This document shows positions 25,866 to 33,911 of a stretch of DNA of 64,000 nt, one piece after another. The DNA comes from JADFXI01 sp963784135 (lineage in GTDB: Bacteria; Nitrospirota; Thermodesulfovibrionia; Thermodesulfovibrionales; Dissulfurispiraceae). Where the stretch lies: the NCBI GenBank assembly GCA_963784135.1, contig CAWAQG010000003.1, forward strand, positions 124,001 through 188,000. Direction: 5' to 3'. Numbering within the stretch: the stretch's first letter is position 1; each line of letters starts with the position of its first letter. A program made the position numbers and the translations under genes. The notes beneath the pieces were generated by a model that ran no database searches, was not told where the DNA came from, and was given only the letters and a program-made list of their open reading frames with translations.

Positions 25866-26426
25866 TTATCCCGCAGCGCCGACCAGTATGTCTCTTACGG
25901 CCTTCACCGCTGTATTGCTGATTGTCCCGGCTGCTTCTATAGCGTTGATTACAGCGACCTTTGCTATCTCTTCCACATTGCCGCCCGTTTCTATGGTCGC
26001 CTCTATAACACCGTCAACCGCTCTCCTTGCAACAAGGGCCACATCGGCCCCGACCTCTGCGGCCCCGGTTACGGCACTTTTTACTGTCTGGGTCACGGCG
26101 GACGCTACATCTCCTCCCACATCCGCTACGCCCATGACAACACCCTTTGCTACGTACTTCGTGCTCAACATAAGACCTGTGCCAATCTCTTCCGTGGCCT
26201 GAATCGCCCCTTTGACCACATCATCGCTGATTGTAATACTTTCAGAGGCGACAGAACCTGTGGCCCTCAAAGCATAATAAACAGTATCCTTCACCAGTCT
26301 CAAGATCTCCGCCTCGATTTCGGTTATCCCCTTCAGGCTATTGATTACAGCATGCTTTACTGTCGTTTCCGTCGCGATGCTTTCCGTTGCGGTGTGCAAT
26401 GCAACTTTTTTTTCATTTTTAGTCAT
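25866..26426 (-). CDS. Protein of seven ~22-residue amphipathic repeats
   Basis: I start it at the ATG at 26426 after AGGAGG, giving 186 residues. From about residue 40 to the end the sequence divides into units of 22 residues, such as KGVVMGVADVGGDVASAVTQ, KSAVTGAAEVGADVALVARR and DGVIEATIETGGNVEEIAKV. Each has the pattern xGAIxAAxEVGxxV then a heptad-like V/A run. It is rich in Ala, Val, Thr and Gly, with no Cys, Trp or Pro, no signal peptide and no long hydrophobic span. Repeats of 22 (2x11) residues are typical of surface-binding amphipathic helices (apolipoprotein- or phasin-like). Function is unknown. Confidence 0.75.
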   Translation of the reverse strand: MTKNEKKVALHTATESIATETTVKHAVINSLKGITEIEAEILRLVKDTVYYALRATGSVASESITISDDVVKGAIQATEEIGTGLMLSTKYVAKGVVMGVADVGGDVASAVTQTVKSAVTGAAEVGADVALVARRAVDGVIEATIETGGNVEEIAKVAVINAIEAAGTISNTAVKAVRDILVGAAG

Positions 26427-26721
26427 CTCGATCCTCCTATTTTGACGATTATTCATTCCGGGTTGTACTGTGTCAAATGCTGCGTCATACGTAAGTGAGG
26501 GACGAGCACCCAACGCATTCCTTCAAAATTGCATTCTGAGTTAGATAGAAATCGAGGACGTTTCCTTCTACAAATATACCACCATTTTATTATAACAACA
26601 ACACATGCGCAATTACGGCAATATGAACTTTTCGTTACAATTCGGTTAAACATAACGCTGAAAGCCTCCGTGCTGTTCAGAGACAGTAATAATTGCGGAC
26701 CCAACCTTTTTAACCGTTTGT
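26427..26721. other. Intergenic region left of the IS, no gene seen
   Basis: About 295 bp upstream of the 22-mer repeat gene. It should hold that gene's minus-strand promoter, but I see no convincing -35/-10 pair. No family-like open frame is present on either strand. Confidence 0.4.
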
Positions 26722-28122
26722 GGCCCCACCGCTGCACATGTTGTCAACAAATAGAGTTGTCCGGTTTTAGAGCAAATAAACTGTCCGGTTCTGCAGGGTG
26801 GCTGCGCATGGAACATGGCAGTCCACCGATTTCAGTTTTATTAAGGCTTATGCCGCTGCATGTGAGCAAATTGCAATCTCCTTTCCTTTAGAGTTATAGG
26901 CAGCCAGTTTTCTCGGTCCATGAAAGATAGCAAGTCTACCGTCGGGATAACGATGAACGCTTACCTGGCCCCTGACGTAATGGCAACGATATTGATTTGG
27001 CGGGATCTGAAGTTTTAGTCCATCGAACTTTACACAGTTGTCATTGCCGACGGTGCGGTCATACTGTTCGCATAGGATGTCTTCCAAGGCAGTGCCTGCC
27101 CAAGTCACGAACACGCTCTCTGGTTCTTGAGGGATAACGGCGAACTCGGCATTATGGGCCGGCATATATGTACTGGCAAGATAATCATTGGCCTGCTTCA
27201 TCCCAGTGATGCCCGCCATCGCAAGCTCCTTGACCAGCCGATCTTGATGGGTACTGAAGGCTCGCTCAGAACGGCCCCTGGCTTCAGGAGAATACGCAGG
27301 GATCATCTTAATCCCCAGTTGGCTCATTGCACGACCAAACTGGGTAAGACTTGATTTGTCCACTTTCCCTCCAGCCTCCGGTGTATGCCAATAGTGACTT
27401 CCGCGATCCGTATACAACGAAGCAAACAACCCGTGTTGCTCTATAACCTCTTTTACACCCAGAAAGCTGCTTTGTGTGCCTTCTTCCTTAACAAAAAACA
27501 TCGAGTAGTGTTCACTGCTGGCATCATCCATCGTCACGATCAAATCCCATAATTTGCCGGGAACCCACTGGTGCCGGGAACCATCCTGATGAAGCATCAT
27601 GCCGATATAGGGAGCCCTGACCCTTCTTTTCCTGTGTGCCCCTTTCAGTGCCCCTTTCGGTACCAATCCCTTTTCCTGGAGGGTGTTTTTGACCCATGTG
27701 TAGCTCCTGTTTCCTTGATGAACTCGGCGATACCAGCTAAAAAAATGCTTGACGTTGAAACCATAATAACGTCCTCTATAAAGATCCGATAGCGCCATCA
27801 CTTCGTCAACTGGTGCTCGCAGATGCGATATTTGTCCTAAACGCTTATCTATAAGTCCCTCCATCCCTTTATCCGCATACCTCAGCAGATATCGCCGAAA
27901 TGTCCTGTCACAGACACCAAGGAGCATCGCCGCTTCCTCCTGCGTTAGCCGTCCACTCTTCCAGCCCTCATAACCTTCTTCAAATCTCATTTTCCGTACC
28001 TCCTGCAACACCGCCGAACGTTTCATGGATAGCCCCCCTTGCTATCCATATACCACCCGGACAGTTTATGTGCTACAGATACGGACAGTTTATCTGCTCG
28101 CCACAGGCCCCACCGCTGCACA
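26722..28122 (-). mobile_element. Complete insertion sequence, ISNCY/IS1202-like, copy 1 (IS 26739-28105)
   Basis: The IS is 1367 bp and starts and ends with TGT...ACA. Each end carries two copies of a motif close to ATAAACTGTCCG, so the ends are repeat-rich. It is flanked by identical 17-bp direct repeats at 26722-26738 and 28106-28122 (GGCCCCACCGCTGCACA). The transposase is on the minus strand. A second copy lies at 56727-58094. A target duplication this long is unusual among IS families and fits the IS1202/ISTde1-type elements once classed as ISNCY. Confidence 0.88.
26848..28026 (-). CDS. DDE transposase of the IS, copy 1
   Basis: A 392-residue transposase. An N-terminal helix-turn-helix region (RLTQEEAAMLLGVCDRTFRR) binds the ends, and an rve-type catalytic core follows. 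Likely DDE residues are in MMLHQDGSRHQW, SLYTDRGSHYW and ARGRSERAFSTHQDRL. The frame is intact. It differs from the copy at 56807-57985 by scattered substitutions throughout (for example GYEGWKSGRL versus SYEGWIRGRL), so the two are not a recent duplication. The ATG is preceded by AAGGGGGG, a weak ribosome site. Confidence 0.92.
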   Translation of the reverse strand: MKRSAVLQEVRKMRFEEGYEGWKSGRLTQEEAAMLLGVCDRTFRRYLLRYADKGMEGLIDKRLGQISHLRAPVDEVMALSDLYRGRYYGFNVKHFFSWYRRVHQGNRSYTWVKNTLQEKGLVPKGALKGAHRKRRVRAPYIGMMLHQDGSRHQWVPGKLWDLIVTMDDASSEHYSMFFVKEEGTQSSFLGVKEVIEQHGLFASLYTDRGSHYWHTPEAGGKVDKSSLTQFGRAMSQLGIKMIPAYSPEARGRSERAFSTHQDRLVKELAMAGITGMKQANDYLASTYMPAHNAEFAVIPQEPESVFVTWAGTALEDILCEQYDRTVGNDNCVKFDGLKLQIPPNQYRCHYVRGQVSVHRYPDGRLAIFHGPRKLAAYNSKGKEIAICSHAAA

Positions 28123-28170
28123 TTGACCATTGAGGGGTAATGAAGTACTATTTAAAAAAAGGAGTTCGGC

Positions 28171-28540
28171 ATGGCAAAAATCAATCTCTTCAGCAATTCG
28201 ACCGAATATACCACTTTTAAAAAGGGGGATGTAATTTTTAAAGAAGGCGACTCCGGAGAACTGGCTTACGCCGTCAGGGAAGGTGAAGTGGATATCATGT
28301 TGGGCGAGAGATTAATAGAACATGTCCTGCCCGGCGGCATTTTCGGAGAAATGGCTTTGATTACCCATAAAACTCGCAGCGCTACTGTAGTTGCCGTTAC
28401 CGAGTGTCAGCTTGTAACAATCAACAAGAAAACAGTTTGTGTTTCTCATCGAGCAGACCCCTTATTTCGCTCTTGATGTGATGAGTGTGATGTCTGAACG
28501 GTTGCGCCACCTGGATGCTTCTGTCGAGAAGTGCATTTAA
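28171..28540 (+). pseudogene. Cyclic-nucleotide-binding-domain protein gene with a frameshift
   Basis: The frame from 28171 begins a CRP-like cNMP-binding domain (KGDVIFKEGDSGELAYAVREG, then GGIFGEMALITHKTRSATVV) but stops at 28476. If one A is removed from the AAAA run near 28430-28434, it continues KQFVFLIEQTPYFALDVMSV and ends at 28540 with about 122 residues. That is the full length of single-domain relatives. The FGEMALI phosphate-binding cassette is intact. No DNA-binding domain follows. It starts 49 bp right of IS copy 1, which has separated it from its original upstream region. Either a real lesion or a homopolymer read error. Confidence 0.75.
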
Positions 28541-28638
28541 CTGCTCAACCATGGCGGATACTCTGCGCTTATGTCGAGGGCTGTGCTTCCTCGGCGGTAT
28601 ATGCGGAGTTTCAGTAAGCTATGGCGAAGGCCGACATC

Positions 28639-29199
28639 TCAGCCCAAAAATAATTCTTCATACTCCTCTAAAGCCCTCGTAATGAGTTCTCTTGTCACCA
28701 CTCCTACCACCTTGTGAGAACCTGTTTTTTCCTTATTGGAAACTATCAGGGCAAGGGTTGCCTTGTTATTGCAATAGAGCTTTTCAATGACACTGAAGAG
28801 GGTGTCCGTCTCCTTCACGATGACATAGTCCTTCACAATCCTTTCCTTGAAATCGGGTTCGCCCACCGACTGTGCGAGAGCGGCCTCTGTCAAATCTCTC
28901 GGCAGTGCGCCGATGAGTTTGTTATCCTCCTGGACGATTAGATACGATATCTCCGGATTTGCCCAATATCGTGAAATTCCGCCTGTTTCTGATAGGACGA
29001 TTGTCTCAATATGTGTGTCCATAAGGTCCCCCGCCCGCTGCGCGTGGAGCAGGTCAGCGCGCAGCGTATCCGGGACGATATCTCCTCTCCTTACAAGTTT
29101 CATCGTGTAGATACTTTCCCTCAAAAGTAATTTCCTGAGGCCGTAACTGAGCGCAACCGTAATCGTCATAGGGAGTATGATGCTGTAATCAAGGGTCAT
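28639..29199 (-). CDS. C-terminal part of a ClC channel/transporter with CBS pair (split gene)
   Basis: This 186-residue frame begins MTLDYSIILPMTITVALSYG, which is the last membrane helix of a ClC protein, and then has two CBS motifs (AGDLMDTHIETIVLSETGG and VKDYVIVKETDTLFSVIEKL). In intact ClC proteins this sequence follows directly after MTAIVMIFE, where the upstream frame ends. A 2-bp AG duplication (TTCGAGAGATGACC instead of TTCGAGATGACC) at about 29197-29201 separates them and creates an ATGA stop-start overlap. Both pieces could therefore still be made by coupled translation. Confidence 0.75.
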   Translation of the reverse strand: MTLDYSIILPMTITVALSYGLRKLLLRESIYTMKLVRRGDIVPDTLRADLLHAQRAGDLMDTHIETIVLSETGGISRYWANPEISYLIVQEDNKLIGALPRDLTEAALAQSVGEPDFKERIVKDYVIVKETDTLFSVIEKLYCNNKATLALIVSNKEKTGSHKVVGVVTRELITRALEEYEELFLG

Positions 29200-30434
29200 C
29201 TCTCGAATATCATCACAATCGCAGTCATTGCAGCGCCGGTAACCCCGCCTACCATCCCGGACATTCCTGCCACCGCAAATGATGCAGGATCAATTCCAAG
29301 GCTGGGAACAAGCATAGACAACAAGAATCCGTAAGCGCCTCCAGCCGTTGCTCCCATGAAGAGAGAGGGAGAGAAAATACCCCCTGAGCCTCCCGCAGCA
29401 AGAGTGAGGGATGTTGCTAACAGTTTCAGCAGACAAAGCGCTGCGAGAAACGATATGGTCGGCATCGTCCCGGTGAGTACATCCTGAATAGCGGCGTAGC
29501 CCACCCCCTCAATGTAGTAATGGCCCGAAGTGATTCTAATAAAATAAATGACGATGCCAAGGATGAACATCCCCGCAAGGTTGCGCACATAAGGGTTTCT
29601 ACCGAGGCGACCATTAAAAAAGTCCTCAAGGCTATAGAGAACCCTAATGAAACCTGCTGAGATAAACCCCATAAACACGCCAAGGACAGCGTACGCAGCG
29701 AGAAGCCAGGGGCTTGCCGCGTGAAAGTATGGTTTTTGGAGTTCCGGGATCACAAAGGAAGGGTGGACACCGAAGAAGAGTTGGCCTATATAAGTGGCGA
29801 TGGCTGTCGCTATGACAACCGGGACCAGCGTTTTAACGCTTACCTCGTGGAGTATGAGTTCAACTGCGAACAGAACTCCGCCGATCGGGGTATTGAAGGT
29901 TGCCGCAATTCCGCCTCCCGCCCCCGCAGCTACGAGGACAATGCGCTGTTTCGGAGACATAGTGAAGACCTGTCCCATGGTGGAACCGAAAGAAGACCCG
30001 ATCTGCACTATGGGACCTTCCCTCCCAACCGACCCGCCGCTTCCAATACATATAGCTGATGCCAGTGACTTGATCACGGCCACAACAGGCCTGATCATCC
30101 CTTTTTTGTAATAGACGGCGTCCATAACCTCCGGGACACCGTGCCCGCGGGCCTCGGGGGCGAACGTCTCCACAAGGGCCGTCACAAAGAGAGCGCCGAT
30201 TACGGGCACGAGGATTACGAGGGGTCCCCAAGGGCTGTCGGGAGTATGGACATTTGCGTCATAAACCACCGATATCTTCCCCAGGAAGAAGATGTTATGA
30301 AAGAGCGCGATGAGTGCCCTGAACAGAACTGCGCCCAGGCCGGATACTACGCCGACCGTAACTGATAAGAGTGCAAACGTCATCAGACTAAGTGATCTCT
30401 GTTTTCCCGTATCCCTATCTTCTTGACGTAGCAT
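29196..30434 (-). CDS. ClC-family chloride channel/antiporter, membrane core (split gene)
   Basis: A 412-residue ClC core with about 16 membrane-embedded helices. The filter motifs are present: GHGVPEV (replacing GSGIP), GSGGSVGREGPIVQIGS with the gating Glu of GREGP, and the C-terminal GGSGGIFSPSLFMG. ClC proteins exchange Cl- for H+ or conduct Cl-. The protein ends at IVMIFER, just before the last helix, because of the 2-bp insertion described for the downstream frame. The gene lies in a run of stress-related genes. An 82-bp relic of a second clc gene sits at 31551-31632. Confidence 0.85.
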   Translation of the reverse strand: MLRQEDRDTGKQRSLSLMTFALLSVTVGVVSGLGAVLFRALIALFHNIFFLGKISVVYDANVHTPDSPWGPLVILVPVIGALFVTALVETFAPEARGHGVPEVMDAVYYKKGMIRPVVAVIKSLASAICIGSGGSVGREGPIVQIGSSFGSTMGQVFTMSPKQRIVLVAAGAGGGIAATFNTPIGGVLFAVELILHEVSVKTLVPVVIATAIATYIGQLFFGVHPSFVIPELQKPYFHAASPWLLAAYAVLGVFMGFISAGFIRVLYSLEDFFNGRLGRNPYVRNLAGMFILGIVIYFIRITSGHYYIEGVGYAAIQDVLTGTMPTISFLAALCLLKLLATSLTLAAGGSGGIFSPSLFMGATAGGAYGFLLSMLVPSLGIDPASFAVAGMSGMVGGVTGAAMTAIVMIFER

Positions 30435-30671
30435 AGTGCACTCAAATGTATTTCTGCCGATTAGATTAAGTATAGTGGTCTTTCAGCCGGCGTGCAAGTT
30501 TCACGGTCGGAAATCGTTTAGGAAACCACCTATGGAACAGATGACTTCAAGAATGTCCTTAAGTCAACTTGCTATTCGATAAAGACAAAAAAATGTCTAT
30601 TGTCCTCATCATCCCTTATTCCTGAACACATGAAAAGTTCCATTTGAGTTGTCAAGAGCAAGAAAGAGTGA

Positions 30672-30699
30672 TAGGATTTTCTTAACAGAGAAAATCCTA
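30672..30699. promoter_or_regulatory. Perfect 10-bp inverted repeat before the SHOCT gene
   Basis: TAGGATTTTC at 30672-30681 and GAAAATCCTA at 30690-30699 are perfect complements with an 8-nt spacer. The pair sits 27 bp upstream of the SHOCT-domain gene start. It could be an operator or a leader hairpin. The remaining 30435-30671 region between the divergent clc and SHOCT genes shows no gene. Confidence 0.45.
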
Positions 30700-30725
30700 A
30701 ACAGAGTCATAAGAAGGTGATCATA

Positions 30726-30968
30726 ATGAACTTGGGCTATTATGGACGGGGCATGATATATGACTGGGGTATGGGATGGCTGGTTAAGGTTTTTTTCTGG
30801 GCGCTGATTATATTGGGTATTGTATATCTCATCAAGCTGATCACAGGGAAAGACAGGAAGAAACCTTTTGAGGAGTCGCCGCTGGATATTCTAAAAAGGA
30901 GGTACGCTAATGGAGAGTTGACCAGGGAAGAGTTTGAGAAGATAAAGGATGAACTTAAGAGTGATTGA
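30726..30968 (+). CDS. Small membrane protein with C-terminal SHOCT domain
   Basis: I use the ATG at 30726 (MNLGYYGRGMIYDWGMG), which has AAGGTG at 6 nt and gives 80 residues. One transmembrane helix (residues 17-40, FFWALIILGIVYLIKLITG) is followed by a SHOCT motif at the C-terminus (PLDILKRRYANGELTREEFE). This architecture (YdaK/YczI-like) is common in Bacteria and tends to accompany stress and metal-resistance genes. The SHOCT helix pair likely mediates oligomerisation. Exact role is unknown. Confidence 0.8.
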   Translation: MNLGYYGRGMIYDWGMGWLVKVFFWALIILGIVYLIKLITGKDRKKPFEESPLDILKRRYANGELTREEFEKIKDELKSD

Positions 30969-31282
30969 AGTAGACCAGCTATATTCGATGACCAAAAGCA
31001 AGAGATAGTATCTAACAGCTATTGTTTTATATAGTCTTGTTCATAACTTAATGTATCAAGAAGCAAAATAGAGGTGCGGGGGAAGAAATTTTTTGAGGTA
31101 ATCCATATATTCCATAAGAATCTGCCACGCTGCCTTGGATGAAACATACCTGCGGGTGGCCCGCCCGGCCACGTACTATAATGATCTTACAATTCCCAGA
31201 AAATAGTGCGCGCTACATTTTAGAGAGAGTGTCCGGATTGCTCCAGAATGGCTGAGCCCAGTATCCTCTCTCGTAAATAATG
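30969..31282. other. Intergenic region, no gene seen
   Basis: About 314 bp between the SHOCT and SAP-domain genes, which converge here. The plus strand has no family-like frame. A GC-rich patch, GGGTGGCCCGCCCGGCCACG near 31154, has short self-complementarity and could end transcription from either side. Confidence 0.4.
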
Positions 31283-31471
31283 TTAACCGGTCACTAAACA
31301 ATCCTCCATCCAGAGACAGTCTTTCTGAGGACATTTGTTTGTCTTTCCCGTTCCAAAACATTCGGTGTTGCCTTCAGACTTTTGTATTGCCCGAATTAAC
31401 AAAGTCTTGTTTAAGCCTTTTGATTCGACATGCATCTTTTTTGCTATTGCTCTTATTTTTTCAATCTTCAA
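31283..31471 (-). CDS. SAP-domain-like small protein with conserved cysteines
   Basis: A 62-residue protein. Residues 1-32 (MKIEKIRAIAKKMHVESKGL) form a SAP/Rho-N-like helix-turn-helix-type domain that usually binds nucleic acid. The C-terminal half contains CFGTGKTNKCPQKDCLWMEDC, with four Cys in a pattern conserved in relatives (FxCFGT...C...CLWxEDC). A metal or Fe-S site is possible. GGAGG-like spacing upstream (AGGTGGTGAAAC) supports the start. It is divergent from the ferritin-like gene. Confidence 0.75.
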   Translation of the reverse strand: MKIEKIRAIAKKMHVESKGLNKTLLIRAIQKSEGNTECFGTGKTNKCPQKDCLWMEDCLVTG

Positions 31472-31550
31472 GAAGTTTCACCACCTTTCCTCTGATGCCT
31501 GCTTAAATATTATCATACAATAACTATGAAGCGAACTACCTTTTGCCTAA

Positions 31551-31632
31551 TATGCATGTTGACGTCATAAACCGCCGATATTTTCCCCAGGAAAAAGAGA
31601 TTATGAAAGAGGGCGATGAGCGCTATGAAAAG
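31551..31632 (-). pseudogene. 82-bp relic of a second clc gene
   Basis: This stretch aligns without gaps to 30246-30327, the part of the ClC gene encoding residues about 37-63. Roughly four of five bases are identical (CGTCATAAACC-R-CCGATAT-Y-TTCCCCAGGA is a shared core). No start, stop or continuation of a clc gene is seen on either side. It is either a decayed paralogue or a short duplication of the neighbour gene. Confidence 0.7.
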
Positions 31633-31718
31633 TTGCACACGGATTTTTTTTATGATACAACTTTACTATGAACGGGTATTACCCGATAAAAATATCCAAA
31701 AAAACAGGATGGTGGATC

Positions 31719-32153
31719 ATGGAAGGAAGACCTGCAGATAGTTCAGAAGAATTCCAGAATCTTATACAACAGTGGCAAAAGCTTGAGGACAAGGTAATCG
31801 GCAGCGCCGATGTAATGATACGCAAGGCGAGCAATCCTTTTTTTAGGGTGATAGTGGAATCGATTAAACATGATTCTGAAAAACACAAACTCATTCAGCA
31901 GATGATTATTGACAGCATTACAAAGGAGGCCATCGGTATCAATCCGGATGAGCTCAATGAAATGTCTGATATGCTGAACAATCATATGGAAGCAGAAGCT
32001 GAATCCCTTCGTCTTGCCCATGCAGCCCTGGCAAAAAGCGAGCTGTTTTTCAACCGCTTTCTGCTTTCTTATCTTATAGCTGATGAAGCTAAACACCATG
32101 ATTTAATCAATCTGCTTAATGATCTCAAGGGGGCAGCGATACCTGCATCGTAA
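31719..32153 (+). CDS. Ferritin-like domain protein
   Basis: I use the ATG at 31719 (MEGRPADSSEEFQNLIQQWQ), giving 144 residues; an upstream ATG at 31668 is possible but the added residues are basic and unconserved in style. Four helices carry ferritin-like metal positions: ESIKHDSEKHKLIQQM, NNHMEAEAESLRLAHAAL and LIADEAKHHDLINLL (ExxH pattern). A di-iron site is likely. It is in a row with UbiB-like and universal-stress genes, which suggests iron or peroxide handling. I cannot name the subfamily. Confidence 0.65.
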   Translation: MEGRPADSSEEFQNLIQQWQKLEDKVIGSADVMIRKASNPFFRVIVESIKHDSEKHKLIQQMIIDSITKEAIGINPDELNEMSDMLNNHMEAEAESLRLAHAALAKSELFFNRFLLSYLIADEAKHHDLINLLNDLKGAAIPAS

Positions 32154-32189
32154 GAGCGGGGCTATTGGAAGTCTGGAGAGGATAACGCA

Positions 32190-33884
32190 ATGATGCCCAT
32201 AAGAGTATATACACGCACGTTTAGACGTTTTCTGGCTATATGTAGCGTCTTGATAGGGCAATTTTTCCATTATGTGCCACACAGAATTCGCCTCCTCCCC
32301 GAGACAAAAGAACGGAAAGAGATCAGAAAATACCTCAAGACAAAACAGCCAAAGATCACTTCACCCGTCATTATGAAAGAGACCATCGAGAAGCTGGGAC
32401 CTACCTTTATTAAGTTTGGTCAGTTCCTCAGTATAAGACCCGACCTCGTCCCACCCGAATTCTGCGATGAATTCAGAAAACTTCAAGACCAGATACCACC
32501 CTTCTCTTTTGAATTTGCAAAGGTGGAAATTGAAAGGGAATTGGGACAGACGTGTACCGAACTATTCGCAGAGTTTGGCGAAACACCTGTAGCAGCAGCG
32601 TCTGTTTCTCAAGTTCACAGAGCAAAACTCAAATCTGGTGAAGAGGTTGCGGTCAAAGTTCAGCGTCCGGGGATAAGGGAGGAGATGGAGACGGATATCC
32701 TAATCATGTTGTTCTTCTCGTCTCTGATGGAAGTTTTATGTCCATCGATCAGGAAAAACCGGTCGAAAATGCTTGTAAAAGAATTTTCAAGATGGACCGA
32801 CCGTGAACTGGATTTTAACAAGGAAGCAAAGAATGCTCTCGTCTTCTCTTATTACTTCAAAGACTATCCGCTGGTAAGAATTCCAAAAGTCTTTCTTGAT
32901 CATACTACTGAAAAAGTCTTCGTGATGGAATTCATAAAAGGGACCAATATCCTGGATGCCCCGGAGGAGTTGATTGATAAAAAGGCGATTGCCCGTCTCA
33001 TAGCCGACTCTATGTTAAAGCAGATTTTCGTAGACGGATTTTTCCATGGCGATCCTCACCTGGGCAATCTTTTCCTGCTGGAGAGAAATACAATTGCTTA
33101 TCTGGATTTTGGAATCGTAGGGTACCTGACCAGGGAATTGAGAGAATGGTCTTTTGACCTTCTTTATGGAATGGCGGAGGGAGATATCCCCAGGGTCATT
33201 GATACTTTCCTGGAACTGTGCAATGTGAATTTCGAAGAGGTCGATATCCCCGCATATCGCAGGGAAATTAATGAAGTCCTTTCCGAATTGCATGTTTGTG
33301 AAATCGCCGGTATTCCTTTTACCTGCCTGCTCGAGAGATTTCTGAATACCAGCCTCGTTTTTGGCATTGACATCCCCCGCGATTTTGTCATCATGTCGAA
33401 AGCCATGGCAACTCTTGAGGGAACATGCATGACGCTCGCTCCGGATATAAAAATTGTGGAGTACCTTAAACCTTTTGTTGATAAATATATGATCGTTGTT
33501 CCGGAATTCGACGAAGTGCTGAAAAAGCTGAAGGCAGGACCGTTCGAGATGGGAAGCCTCAAGAGAGTTGTTTCAAAACATCTCAAAAGAACATTGCGTT
33601 TCTTTGAAAATCCCAGCTTTCGGATTGAGAGCGAAGAATTCAGAAATATGGTTTCAGAACTGGAGAAGGCCAGTGTCAACGTCTCCTATGGACTAATTAT
33701 AGCCGCTCTCATAGTGTTTGCATCGACTCGCAGCCATGGGAGCAACTTCGATATATGGCTGAAGAGTCTTCTGCATTTGCCTTTGACGATTTTTCCGATT
33801 CTTCCGTTAATCAGCCTTGTAGTAGCAGGTTATTTAGGGATGAGGCTTTGGCTAAGGAATCGTCCCAAAAAGACCATGCAATAG
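32190..33884 (+). CDS. ABC1/UbiB-family atypical kinase
   Basis: A 564-residue UbiB/AarF/COQ8-type protein. The KxGQ motif is in LGPTFIKFGQFLSIRP (about residue 70), the Ala-rich loop in AAASVSQVHRA, VAVKVQRPG supplies the Lys, and HGDPHLGNLF and AYLDFGIVG hold the catalytic Asp residues. Two C-terminal membrane helices anchor it (IIAALIVFASTR and LISLVVAGYLG). The family supports ubiquinone or other isoprenoid lipid synthesis, as ATPase or kinase. No quinone genes are adjacent. It may be co-transcribed with the ferritin-like gene 36 bp upstream. Confidence 0.9.
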   Translation: MMPIRVYTRTFRRFLAICSVLIGQFFHYVPHRIRLLPETKERKEIRKYLKTKQPKITSPVIMKETIEKLGPTFIKFGQFLSIRPDLVPPEFCDEFRKLQDQIPPFSFEFAKVEIERELGQTCTELFAEFGETPVAAASVSQVHRAKLKSGEEVAVKVQRPGIREEMETDILIMLFFSSLMEVLCPSIRKNRSKMLVKEFSRWTDRELDFNKEAKNALVFSYYFKDYPLVRIPKVFLDHTTEKVFVMEFIKGTNILDAPEELIDKKAIARLIADSMLKQIFVDGFFHGDPHLGNLFLLERNTIAYLDFGIVGYLTRELREWSFDLLYGMAEGDIPRVIDTFLELCNVNFEEVDIPAYRREINEVLSELHVCEIAGIPFTCLLERFLNTSLVFGIDIPRDFVIMSKAMATLEGTCMTLAPDIKIVEYLKPFVDKYMIVVPEFDEVLKKLKAGPFEMGSLKRVVSKHLKRTLRFFENPSFRIESEEFRNMVSELEKASVNVSYGLIIAALIVFASTRSHGSNFDIWLKSLLHLPLTIFPILPLISLVVAGYLGMRLWLRNRPKKTMQ

Positions 33885-33911
33885 GAATATTTTTTTAGCC
33901 TGTCAAACTTA

